Of a DNA stretch of 64,000 bases, positions 55,610 to 64,000 are shown piece after piece. The notes under the pieces are model-generated. The model made no database searches, was not told where the DNA came from, and saw only the letters and a program-made list of their open reading frames with translations. Source of the stretch: Catonia carolina (Eukaryota; Arthropoda; Insecta; Hemiptera; Achilidae). The position numbers were made by a program, and so were the translations under genes. The stretch covers positions 5,166,084 to 5,230,083 of the forward strand of contig JAQMRL010000021.1 of assembly GCA_035578175.1 (NCBI GenBank). The letters run 5' to 3'. Each line of letters opens with the position of its first letter. Within the stretch, counting starts at the first letter, position 1.

Positions 55610-55939
55610 ACCCACCGGGTTGGTCTAGAGGTAAAGTTGTCGCCAAAATCAGGTGTTTAACAGCTGATATTCGGAGACGAAGGTTCCTGGTTCAAATCCT
55701 AGTAAAGGTAGTTACTTTTATACGGATTTCAATGCTAGACAGTGGCTACCGGTGTACTTTGATGGTTGGGGTTCAATTAACCATACTCTCTCAGGAATAG
55801 TTGACCTGAGTCTGTACAAGACTACACTTCATTTACACATCATCCTCATCTCATTGGGTCATGGGGTTGCTTATTGTTCTCAATTGAACAGATTGCAACG
55901 TGCACACATTATGGATTACAAGAAAAAAGAAAAAAAAAA
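55610..55939 (+). mobile_element. SINE family A with clear 12-bp target-site duplication
   Basis: The best-defined copy. TCAGTACTTCCA occurs at 55598-55609 and again at 55940-55951, directly after the A-rich tail. This fixes both ends of family A and shows retroposition by target-primed reverse transcription. Confidence 0.85.
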
Positions 55940-55951
55940 TCAGTACTTCCA

Positions 55952-56366
55952 GTCTTGTCTTACCCCATCTGACAGTGTTTGATTTTTGTATCCCATGATA
56001 AGGCTTTTTTGTTAGCCTACAGGTTTATGGTCTTCATAAATGAAGTTCTAATCGTATCCACCATTCTTTCTAATTTTTCATCTGTAATGTATCACACAAA
56101 CCTGTTGTCTACAGTAGGATGTGACACTCATGAACGAGTCGTACAAAAGAACTAGTTCTTTTAACTGAGCGGTGAGCTACCACCTCTTTTATTTTGAACG
56201 ACCAGCACACCGAGTGTTTCTCCCCACTCTGCACGCTCTCCGCACAGAGCTGACTTGTACATCCCCTCCATGACTAAACCACTTTTCTCTAGTCGCATCA
56301 TAGCTACCTAAACGCTCCATGGAAAGTATACATATCGTATCAAACTCTGCCTCTGTTTTTTTTTTT
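55952..56366. other. Unassigned repeat-like sequence
   Basis: Contains the perfect palindrome AAAAGAACTAGTTCTTTT near 56145. GAGCGGTGAGCTACCACCTC resembles GGGGCTAGCTCACCTC near 56920. The block may be a diverged DNA transposon spanning about 56120-56945 with SINE C inside. No transposase found. Confidence 0.35.
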
Positions 56367-56535
56367 TTTTGGTTTAACGTCCGACTGTTGTGCAATTGCT
56401 GCTAATGCAGATGGTGAATGATGAAATTATATTTTGTAACGTATGAAAAAATGCCGTGCCTGAATGGGATTCGAACCCAAGACCGCATGATGAGAGGCGA
56501 GCACGTTACCAACTTCGCCAATGCGGCCGGCATTG
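56367..56535 (-). mobile_element. SINE family C, most complete reverse copy
   Basis: Runs from the tail module (GTTTAACGTCCGACTGTTG) to the head (CCAATGCGGCCGGC) on the minus strand. It has both Pol III box matches and an oligo-T run (the A tail) at 56356-56371. Confidence 0.7.
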
Positions 56536-56999
56536 TGAGGGTGCAAAAGATGGGTGCGGAGAGGGGATCATTATTCTTTCATACGATACTAACACAACCC
56601 TGAGACAAGTGGTTGTAAAATACCATTGTACTGTACTGTAACAATTTTACCACGTGCATACGAAACAAAGATAAACACATGACAAAAATTTGTTTGTGGA
56701 AAGAGATGCATGAACGTTCAGGTTGACGCGTAAGGAAACTCAACGTGCTGTGTGTGAAGGAGTGAGTGAAAGTCACCCTAGGCTTGACTCACTGTTTGTT
56801 TATTCACGTAGCTCAGCTCAGTGCTGTATGTATTAGAATCTACTAGCTCACCCCATCTCATCGTTCAATTGTACGGCACGCTCTGTGCCGTTCACTCAAG
56901 TGTGCGGGGCTAGCTCACCTCTTTTACTGTACCGTCCCATGGCTAGTCTACAAGTAACACACCATGAGTTTTTATTCTTCTTCTTTTTCTTCTTCTTCT
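56536..56999. other. Unassigned sequence, possibly the right part of the same element
   Basis: GC-richer patches (CACTGTTTGTTTATTCACGT, GTACGGCACGCTCTGTGCCG) including the small palindrome CGGCACGCTCTGTGCCG. Ends in a TTC microsatellite at about 56978-57007. No gene recognised. Confidence 0.35.
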
Positions 57000-57075
57000 T
57001 CTTCTTAAAGTCCTCTCCTATCGGAGGTCGGAAATCATCATCATCATTGCTGCTGCACGGAACAGTTTCATATTA

Positions 57076-58038
57076 CGAGGGCTATTCAGATAGTAGGGAA
57101 CGTTTTGTAAATAAACAAAAACTATGTAAAAGAAATTTTTTTTATTATATACATCTGAAAGAGTGATTAAAATACTACTTTTCTACATAGTCACCAAGCA
57201 AATTGAGGCACTTGTCATAGCGGTGGACAAGCTTCAAAATTCCTTAGTCATAGAAATCCGCCGCCTGCGACCGCAGCCACTCAGTGACGCGCGCCCGGAG
57301 TTCCTCGTCGTCGTCGAAGCGCTGTGTTGCTAGCCAGTTCTTCATTCTTGGAAACAAGTGAAAATCACTCAGTGCAAGATCAGGACTATAGGGTGGATGA
57401 GGGAAAACCTCCCATTTGAATGAATCAAGGAGTTCTTTTGTGCGGTTTGCCGTGTGAGGTCGGGCATTGTCATGAAGAAACAAAATTTTTGACGACAACT
57501 TTCCTCGGCGCTTGTTTTGAACTGCTCTCCTAAGGTTGTGCAATGTTTGGCAGTACCGATCAGAGTTTATTGTTGCACCACGCTCGAGAAAGTCAATGAG
57601 CAGCACACCTTGCCTGTCCCAAAACACAGTAGCCATAATCTTTCTTGCTGATTTTTGTGCGGTTTGCCGTGCAAACCGCACAAAAGAATTCATTCAAATG
57701 GGAGGTTTTCCCTCATCCACCCTATAGTCCCGATCTTGCACTGAGTGATTTTCACTTGTTTCCAAGAATGAAGAACTGGCTAGCAACACAGCGCTTCGAC
57801 GACGACGAGGAACTCCGGGCGCGCGTCACTGAGTGGCTGCGGTCGCAGGCGGCGGATTTCTATGACGAAGGAATTTTGAAGCTTGTCCACCGCTATGACA
57901 AGTGCCTCAATTTGCATAGTGACTAAGTAGAAAAGTAGTATTTTAGTCACTCTTTCAGATGTATATAATAAAAAAAATTTTCTTTTACATAGTTTTTGTT
58001 TATTTACAAAACGTTCCCTACTTTCTGAATAGCCCTCG
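57076..58038. mobile_element. Fold-back mariner, TA target, two opposed transposase copies
   Basis: CGAGGGCTATTCAGATAGTA at the left and CTGAATAGCCCTCG at the right, flanked by TA (57074-57075, 58039-58040). The left 580 bp holds a minus-strand transposase C-terminal half. The right 385 bp is its inverted copy. The junction is the 33-nt hairpin at 57653-57685. The element interrupts a LINE relic. Confidence 0.85.
57244..57693 (-). pseudogene. Mariner transposase C-terminal half
   Basis: KIMATVFWDRQGVLLIDFLE, LFLHDNARPHTA (second Asp) and PPYSPDLALSDFHLF (third Asp). The frame closes just after RSQAADFYD. The first Asp region is missing because the sequence folds back at 57653. The inverted + strand copy (57645-57926) repeats the segment from FKWEVFPHPPYSPD onwards. 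Confidence 0.8.
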
Positions 58039-58439
58039 TATTTCAGCCAGAACCAGTCTCTCAGGTTCTTCAGCCAAGATGCCCTGCATCTTCTTCCGTC
58101 AATGTTTGACATCCCCTTTATCTTCCCTTGCATGATTAATTGTACGATATGATATTCATGACCTCTAATATCACATGTCTGAAATATTGAAGTTTTCTCT
58201 ATGGGTTTTATTACTTACATAAATTTGAACGCCAATACCAAGTTTTAGGAATCTTTTAAAATTATTGTTGATTAGTAAAAATCAAAAATAGTCATTTTAT
58301 CTTTCAGCGTTACTAAAATTAAATAGTTAAATTATTTTAGTGAAGAATGGAGTTATTTTGAAAAATCTTTTACAAAGTTTAAAAGTACTAATTTAAAATT
58401 GTCTGTCCATTAGTACAAAAATTTTTCTTCTTCTTCTTC

Positions 58440-59575
58440 TTACTATCAAGGATTAGGCATAAGCCTGTTCCGAACTCACAAACCATCCTGCACATCTACA
58501 GAAACACGAGACATTCCAACCCTTACATCTCGACTACTGCCATCTTCTTTGAGGTCTTCCCACCTCCCTTCTTCCAACTGGAAAATATTCCGTCACTTTT
58601 AGAGGTATTCTCTCCTCTGGCATCCGTTCCAAATGTTGCTTTCATTGATTCCGGTACTCCTCCACTTTTTCATTTAAGCTAAATACACCCAACTCGGATC
58701 TAATTTCTTCGTTATGTATTAGATCCAGCCTCGAACAGCCCTCCACCCTTCTTAAAAACCTCATTTCAATTGCTTGGATCGTACTTTGTTGGCGTTTTGT
58801 GGTAACCCATGACTCGCTTCCATAAAGAAGGAAAAAGAGCAAATAAAACTCGTCTGCGATCAAGAAAGCCACCTACAAAAACTGCAATTACTGCCAAAGA
58901 GGAAGCATTTAACATACCCAGTGCATGGCAGCAAGAATGGGCATCAAAGCAGCAAGAACAAATCCCATGGTTTTCACAAAAACCGCCAGGTTTTGGACTA
59001 CCTCGTAGAAAATGGTCAGCTCTAAATAGAATAAGAACAAAACACGGTAGGTGTGCTGATTTATTGTTTAAATGGGGCAAAATACCATCGCCTTTATGTG
59101 AGTGTGGTCAAAGACAAACTATTGATCACATAGTGAAAGAGTGCAGAATAACTGCCTTTAGAGGAGGGACAAGAGCGGATTTCCTGATGGCAACTCCAGA
59201 ATCAATAGCCTACTTGGACAGACTGGATGTCTGTATATAGACTTAAGCATGTTTTTAGAATTATGTACTGTATGTACATATTTAGACAGATAGATTAGAC
59301 AGAGGGTCATATTTGATCCCAATATATAACAATTATGATGCTGATTTTTTAAATGTCTTGAAAAGCCATACGCTAAATAATAATAATAATAAAGAAGGAC
59401 TGGGGCTGCCATTACCTTGTACAACTTCACTACTTTCTCTGTTCTAGCTCTGTTACCCAGTGGTCTCTGTTACCACAAATAGCTTGAAATTTATTTATTT
59501 TACTTTCGACATCCAAGTCCCGATCAAAGCTCACATCGCAGCCCAGATAGTTATAGTCAAAAAAATTAGAAATTA
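58440..59575 (-). pseudogene. LINE RT relic split by a second LINE
   Basis: 59400-59575 (minus) encodes the YLGCDVSFD-like and VVKLYKVMAAPVL part. 58440-58821 encodes LLYGSESWVTTKRQQ, IQAIEMRFLRRVEGCSRLDL and VEEYRNQ. The interruption is the + strand LINE end at 58833-59388. Related to the RT at 19550. Confidence 0.72.
58833..59388 (+). mobile_element. LINE 3' end with zinc-knuckle C-terminus, 11-bp target-site duplication
   Basis: ATAAAGAAGGA at 58822-58832 and 59389-59399. The + frame (58809-59240) encodes WSALNRIRTKHGRCADLLFK and CECGQRQTIDHIVKEC, a C-x-C…H…C motif usual at the end of Jockey/R1-group RTs. Ends with an AAT-repeat tail. Confidence 0.8.
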
Positions 59576-59787
59576 GAATTTATAGTCAACAATTTTTAAT
59601 TATTACAATTTTGTTATTTATTTTTTTATTGATATTCCAGCTACTTAAACCCTTTGCGAGCGAACGTACACATAACCTAGTTTATAACGAGCTGAATATT
59701 TTGGCAAAAAAATTAATAAATAATTACTTATTTTTTATTTCATCAAATTAATTGTTATACCTCTAGTATTTGTGTATTGTAGTACTT

Positions 59788-59988
59788 GAGTGGCAGGAAC
59801 CTTCTACGAAGAGGGTATAGACAAATTGATCACCCGCTACAACAAATGTTTGAACATCGGTGGAAACTATGTCGAAAAATAGTTTAAGGTTTGGGCGGCT
59901 TTCATGTAGAAATAAAATTGTGTTGAAAAAAAATTGTTTTACTTGTTTTTTTTTAAAAACGGTACTTACTTTCTGAACACGCCTCGTG
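59788..59988 (+). pseudogene. Mariner 3' end (family of 46313)
   Basis: Encodes AGTFYEEGIDKLITRYNKCL and ends in TIR TACTTTCTGAACACGCCTCG. 5'-truncated. SINE B then inserted into the terminus, and ACGCCTCGTG resumes at 60386. Confidence 0.75.
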
Positions 59989-60385
59989 TTGTTGTTGTTT
60001 AGGTCATCAGCCGAAAGGCTGGTTTGAACCTATAGAGGTTTTACTAAGTAAAACGAGGAGTGAGGTGGTTTACCATTGCCTTCCTCACCAAGTGGAAAAG
60101 TACGCTTATCAGCATGCCGGGCCCTCTGAAAAGCACATATTTTCCACTCTGCTAATGACACTTTCACTTCATTCACCACAGGGTCTGGCTGTATAATAAA
60201 ATTCATTACTTTCAGAGGAGATAACTCTGGTTAGTGTCTTTTACACCTCTACCTCTTCTGTTCTTAAATGATTCAGTCATTTAATTGGCTGACCATGTGT
60301 TAAGAAACAGAACTATTTATTTTAGCCCTGCAACGAACAGATTGAGTGTAAAAAATTTGACACTCCAACTGTCTGTTATGGGCAT
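59989..60385 (-). mobile_element. SINE-like family B with 10-bp target-site duplication, in a mariner end
   Basis: ACGCCTCGTG at 59979-59988 and 60386-60395 flanks a 397-bp reverse copy. The target is the terminal inverted repeat of the mariner fragment to its left. It lies about 150 bp upstream of exon 4a. Confidence 0.85.
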
Positions 60386-60534
60386 ACGCCTCGTGTATTA
60401 AGTGTCAATAGCTCGCAAAGGGTCAAGTTTAATTGTGGTGAAGATATAATAAAATACCAAACATTTACATTTGGTACTAATGGTAGTGTATACTTAATAA
60501 GATAAGAAATTTTAAGCTGTTAAGTGCCGTTTAG

Positions 60535-60700
60535 GTACTGCGCACTGAAACACGTTCGACCCACGATTGGTCGTACGTAATGGCCTGGACGAGTATAGCG
60601 TTTACATTTGTATCTTCGGTGCTGTTCTTCTGCGCTGCGTATTGTGTACGTTCAGAACGTTACGAAGAATCTACAAAGAATATCCAGTATATTATGCCAG
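60535..60700 (+). CDS. Host-gene exon 4a: alternative TM4 cassette
   Basis: Exon of 166 bp, phase 0 to phase 1. The acceptor is CCGTTTAG and the donor G|GTATAT, weaker than those of the other exons. It encodes the end of extracellular loop 2 (VLRTETRSTH), the DWS-AWT motif at the start of TM4, a hydrophobic helix containing FVSSVLFFCAAYC, and a charged juxtamembrane tail ending NIQYIMP. It aligns without gaps to exon 4b and shares 24 of 55 whole codons. The tail keeps the MP|G junction, so either exon can splice to the same downstream exon. If the weak donor is skipped, the frame stays open to 60840 and would give an alternative C-terminus with a second hydrophobic stretch. Confidence 0.78.
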
Positions 60701-60980
60701 GTATATTAAAATGTAGTGGCATGTCTTTTTCTCTTACAAACTTAACCAGTTGTCCTTTTATTTGTTCTTTTGTTTTGTTTTGTTTATATTGTAATTTGTG
60801 TCTAATCAGAAAACTTGCATCGCTTTTATATTTTGTCTAAAATGACTCAGTTGAATTTATATTTAATTAACTTGTTCATAATTCGTTTTTAACAAAATTG
60901 TTGTGTAAAAATATTTTAACTTTTCACTTACCTGTTACAGCTGCTGCTATGTCACTTGTATTTTACCATTTTTTTTTATA

Positions 60981-61998
60981 TAGGGTGATTCAAACCTATA
61001 CTGTAATCTCTTGGGATCTCATTCTATAGCTAAAAATAAGAAAAAAAGTTCATATAAACATATGCCTGAAAATGCTTAGTTAGTAACTTTTTACTTACCT
61101 GTTACAGCTGCTGCTATGTCACTTGTATTTTACCATTTTTTTTTATATAGGGTGATTCAAACCTATACTGCAATCTCTTGGGATCTCATTCTATAGCTAA
61201 AAATAAGAAAAAAAGTTCATATAAACATATGCCTGAAAATGCTTAGTTAGTTACGGCTAGAGAAAAATTTCATATTAAAAGGTTGGGAGTAACAGCTGAT
61301 AATGATCAGCTGTTACTTCCAACTTTTTATTTAAATTTTTAAAACTCTTATTTTTTTTTTATGGTTTTTATGGAAATTTTTATGGTTGGGAGTAACAGCT
61401 GATCATTATCAGCTGTTACTCCCAACCTACATCAGTTAATATTTCATGCAGTTAAGAATGTGCGTTTTATGTGCGTCTGTTTTGATTTAAAATAAAGCGA
61501 TTTCAATATCTAATCATCAATAATAATCTAGAATTTCAATATCTTTTATTCATTTTTTTCCTGAGTAATTCACATGAATCTTTTCAGAATTAAATTTTCT
61601 ACAAATTTATTTAAAAACAAATACACCTTTATTTACCATTTATGGAAGTAATCTTACGTTATACACAAAAATGTGTTATTTCTTCGCACCAATTTGTGTG
61701 TTTTATGTAAGATATCTCTGAAAGTATTGCATTTACAGCTCTGGAACCAATTTAATTCAATTTTTCAGATTAACAAACATAAGAAACAATCGTAATTGTA
61801 ACTTTGTAACTACCTTTATCATTTTTATACGGCCTTACTTCACCGAGGGTACAGAGTTCTAGGTGAAATTTTTCGGTAGCCGTAACTCGTTAACTAAGCA
61901 TTTTCAGGCATATGTTTATATGAACTTTTTTTCTTATTGTTAGCTAGTACAGAATAAGATCCCAAGAGATTGCCGTATAGTTTTAAATCACCTGTATA
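60981..61998. mobile_element. Related fold-back element with a 167-bp tandem duplication of its left end
   Basis: TAGGGTGATTCAAACCTATA and TTGGGATCTCATTCTATAGC at the left are mirrored near 61925-61998. The left end plus about 60 bp of flank is duplicated (60917 and 61084, period 167). The arms share AAGCATTTTCAGGCATATG with their mirror. The ends resemble those of the 42777 element (GGGTGATTCA). Confidence 0.7.
61282..61427. repeat. Twin hairpins in the 60981 fold-back element
   Basis: GTTGGGAGTAACAGCTGAT forms a 19-nt stem at 61282-61323 (one mismatch, loop AATG) and a perfect 20-nt stem at 61384-61427 (loop CATT). The two hairpins are inverted relative to each other across an AT-rich 60-bp centre. 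Confidence 0.82.
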
Positions 61999-62219
61999 TA
62001 TATTAGAATTGATTTCAAGCTGCAGGATTCATTAGAAAGATTAACTTTTAAATGGATAATGTAAAAATATATCTGTACCACAGAGGTAAATAATGTTTAC
62101 ACCAAATTTGGCAAAATTGAGTTAAAACTGCCTTTAAAATCATAAAGAAATGCTCTAATGCTGCAATTTCGTAATTTATGTACAAGATTTGTTGTAAAAT
62201 TGTTATTGAATGTGTTTTA

Positions 62220-62600
62220 CTGATCTTCTTCTTTTAGTGCGCTATCCGTTTCGGATGTTGGCGACCAGCATGGCAATCCTCACTTTGCTGACAGCAATAC
62301 GGAAAAGTTCAGCAGATGTCTTTCCGGTCCATTCCCTGAGGTTTTGTAGCCAGGATATTCTTCTTCTTCCTGGTCCTCTCCTTCCATCTATCCTCCCCTG
62401 CACAATGAGCTGTATCAAAGAGTATCTGGACTCATTCCGCATGACGTGTCCCAAATACTGAAGTTTACGGATCTTGATGGTGTTCAAAATTTCTCTGGAT
62501 TTCTTCATCCGTCCCAGAGCTTCTTCATTTGTTACATGCTCTGTCCATGATATTTTAAGCATTCTCCGGTACAACCACAATCGCAACTGATAGTCAAGTA
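62220..62600 (-). pseudogene. LINE (RTE-like) RT C-terminal tail
   Basis: 114-codon minus frame (62242-62586): LWLYRRMLKISWTEHVTNEE, LQYLGHVMRNESRYSLIQLI, a GRRGPGRRRISWLQNL motif and IAMLVANIRNG. The frame is open throughout but has no catalytic domain. Lies between the two alternative TM4 exons. Confidence 0.75.
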
Positions 62601-63346
62601 AATTTTGCTTGAATTTTTGTTATATTTGTTACTAAAAAGTACTGAGTAAATTTTGATTTTTTTTTAAATTGTGTATAAAATGCTGTTTCTTTATAAAAGT
62701 AGTGTTAGCAATAGTATTTCACTAAAGTTTTTTTTTTAATCATGTTACATTGGCGTTAACACTAGTGTAGAACGTAAAACGGTGACAAAACACAGAAAGC
62801 GGTTAACGTGTTACAAGTTGACAAACTTATGAAGTAATAAATTTGTAGGTAAGCATTTTCTGTAAAAACTGGGCATAAATTTCAAATTTCTTACACCTAC
62901 TGAAATTTTGATACAATAATGAAAAGAAAATATTGCTACTTTTTGATTCTGCTAAAAAATCACCAAAATGGAGTTAACATCTTTTACTTCTTAGGTACAG
63001 ATATTAACATCCTACTTACATCTGTAGTTTTAAATCCATTCGTTGCAAAAGTTCTTACGATTCCAAACGTTGACAAGATCGTCGTTTTTTTCATCAAGAA
63101 GCAGTAGTTTAAGCCAGTAGTTAGTTTTCCCCGATCTCATCCTGTAATAAATTAACCGCAGTAATTAAAATAACAAGTTAATTAATTAATTTGAGTCGAT
63201 TTATTTTTGTTTGTAAGTGAGAAGAATGACTGCCTAAATAATTCTTAACTAGTTTCTACATTAACATAGACTAACTTTTAACATAACCTTATTTCTTGTT
63301 TTGTTTCCCTTCTTCTTGTGACTGTCGCTCGTGGTACACCGATCAG
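62601..63346. other. Intron before exon 4b, unique sequence
   Basis: No repeat family found. This is the longest repeat-free stretch near the alternative exons and ends in the exon 4b polypyrimidine tract. It could hold splicing signals, but none can be named by eye. Confidence 0.5.
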
Positions 63347-63512
63347 GTCCTTAAAGAAGGCTCGTATGTTTTCTACGATTGGTCATTTTTTCTCGCTTGG
63401 ACTGGTGTTGGGGTTTCCCTCGTCTCAGCCATCTTATTTTCCGGAGCAGCGATCTGTCTTCGCGGTGAAAGAGAGAGAGAAGAGGCGATCAACATGCAGT
63501 ATTTAATGCCGG
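63347..63512 (+). CDS. Host-gene exon 4b: alternative TM4 cassette
   Basis: Exon of 166 bp with the same phases as exon 4a. A pyrimidine-rich stretch at about 63295-63320 precedes acceptor ACCGATCAG, and the donor is G|GTAAGG. It encodes VLKEGSYVFYDWSFFLAWTG, then the rest of TM4 (VSAILFSGAAICL) and the basic/acidic tail beginning RGEREREEA and ending MQYLMP. From memory of insect claudin-like proteins this version looks like the usual one, which is an impression rather than a search result. The arms differ most in the loop-2 end (GSYVFY against ETRSTH) and in the helix face (FSG against FFC). The next exon, starting with two bases of the interrupted codon, lies beyond the window. Confidence 0.85.
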
Positions 63513-63654
63513 GTAAGGTGATACCTTCTCACAGTGTCCTTTTTTTAAAAATCTTTTGCTTTTACTAACCGCACATAAATCTTATCGAAACGTGTAAATA
63601 ATATTTTTGCCGTTTTAGTTTTCTTTTCTTAATATGGTATGTATTAGTAGTTTT

Positions 63655-64000
63655 TTTTTTATAAGGTGTGGTTATTAAATAACGAGACTGACGTTGTAAA
63701 AAATTTTATTTTTATTTTATACGTAATCACTTATTGTCACCTTCAATATACACTCATTCTCTATCCCTACAGTGCTGGAATTCATCTTCTGTCAGCTCCT
63801 TCAGGACACATGCCGCTCAAAAATGTTTGTACTGACACTTTGTACGTGATTGAAAATGACCCAAATTTTTTGGAAACGATAATAACATGTGATGAAACGT
63901 GGTTTTTTACTTATGATCCGGAAATTAAGCGCCAATCCATGCACTGGAAGAGCCGAACTCCACCGAGAGCAAAAAAAAGCTTGAATGAGCAAGTCAAAAT
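63655..64000. pseudogene. Rearranged mariner, running off the window
   Basis: 63660-63810 is, on the minus strand, the C-terminal end of a mariner transposase (VLKELTEDEFQHC, then YIEGDNK) and its terminus. From about 63812 the + strand encodes DPNFLETIITCDETWFFTYD and IKRQSMHWK, the first catalytic Asp region. The two parts are in opposite orientation, so this is another inverted mariner derivative. The rest lies beyond 64000. Confidence 0.72.

Larger units (their letters stand above)
57000..58210 (-). pseudogene. LINE (RTE-like) RT tail split by a fold-back mariner
   Basis: The minus strand shows GKIKGMSNIDGRRCRASWLK and LRDWFW at 58044-58210, continuing as LFRAAAMMMMISDLR at 57000-57073. 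The mariner at 57076-58038 separates the two with a TA duplication. Same C-terminal pattern as 31560 and 62220. Confidence 0.7.

Noticed and set aside
62919..63107. 62-codon frame before exon 4b
   Set aside because: No motif and low-complexity codon use. A third alternative exon was looked for here, but no DWS-AWT motif is present.

Overview
This window is animal nuclear DNA, almost certainly from an insect and plausibly a hemipteran with a large, transposon-swollen genome. It is AT-rich, has one spliced host gene with introns of up to 45 kb, and is otherwise packed with eukaryotic transposons: Helentron-type non-autonomous elements, four tRNA-derived or similar SINE families, a probable 5S rRNA-derived SINE, decayed LINE reverse transcriptases, mariner/Tc1 relics and fold-back elements. 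No bacterial operons, CRISPR arrays or rRNA genes were seen. The species assignment is inference only.

Host gene. Five exons on the + strand (903-1013, 46133-46270, 48500-48597, 60535-60700, 63347-63512) join in compatible phases. They encode the end of the first extracellular loop, TM2, TM3, the second extracellular loop, TM4 and the start of the cytosolic tail of a claudin/PMP22-superfamily four-pass membrane protein. The 5' exon(s) with TM1 and the 3' end lie outside the window. The last two exons are homologous duplicates of identical length (166 bp) and phase. Including both would shift the frame, so they look like mutually exclusive alternatives that swap TM4.

Repeat landscape. The dominant family (about 22 copies, roughly a quarter of the window) is about 1 kb long. 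It has 13-nt inverted subterminal repeats, a 3'-terminal hairpin, oligo-T target sites, and a CA/TG microsatellite at the same internal position in every copy that keeps that part. This matches the Helentron-associated (HINE/DINE-1-like) layout. SINE families A (tRNA-like head, about 320 bp), B (about 395 bp, AAC tail), C (tRNA-like head), D (tRNA-like, nested in C) and E (5S-like) are scattered through the introns. About 17 LINE fragments carry mainly the reverse-transcriptase C-terminal tail. Several have clear target-site duplications.

Region by region: 1-903 SINE A/B and intron; 1014-6420 LINE relic split by a Tc1-like element, 284-bp tandem array, MITE duplication, first HINEs; 6700-9114 four-layer nested fold-back; 9761-14442 MITE, HINE, 205-bp-TIR element, DUF4817 transposon; 14549-23468 HINE cluster with flank duplications and LINE fragments; 23550-29475 SINEs and HINEs; 29613-36412 DUF4817 elements, LINE tails, SINEs; 36930-45500 HINEs, mariner, fold-backs; 45578-46098 a palindromic 48-bp satellite ending 34 bp before exon 2; 46313-58210 mariner relics and a long inverted repeat; 58440-62600 LINEs, SINE B and exon 4a; 63347-64000 exon 4b and a rearranged mariner.

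Two themes stand out: the duplicated TM4 exon, and the repeated finding that transposon relics have been rearranged into fold-backs with short perfect hairpins (loops of 1-3 nt) at the junctions.
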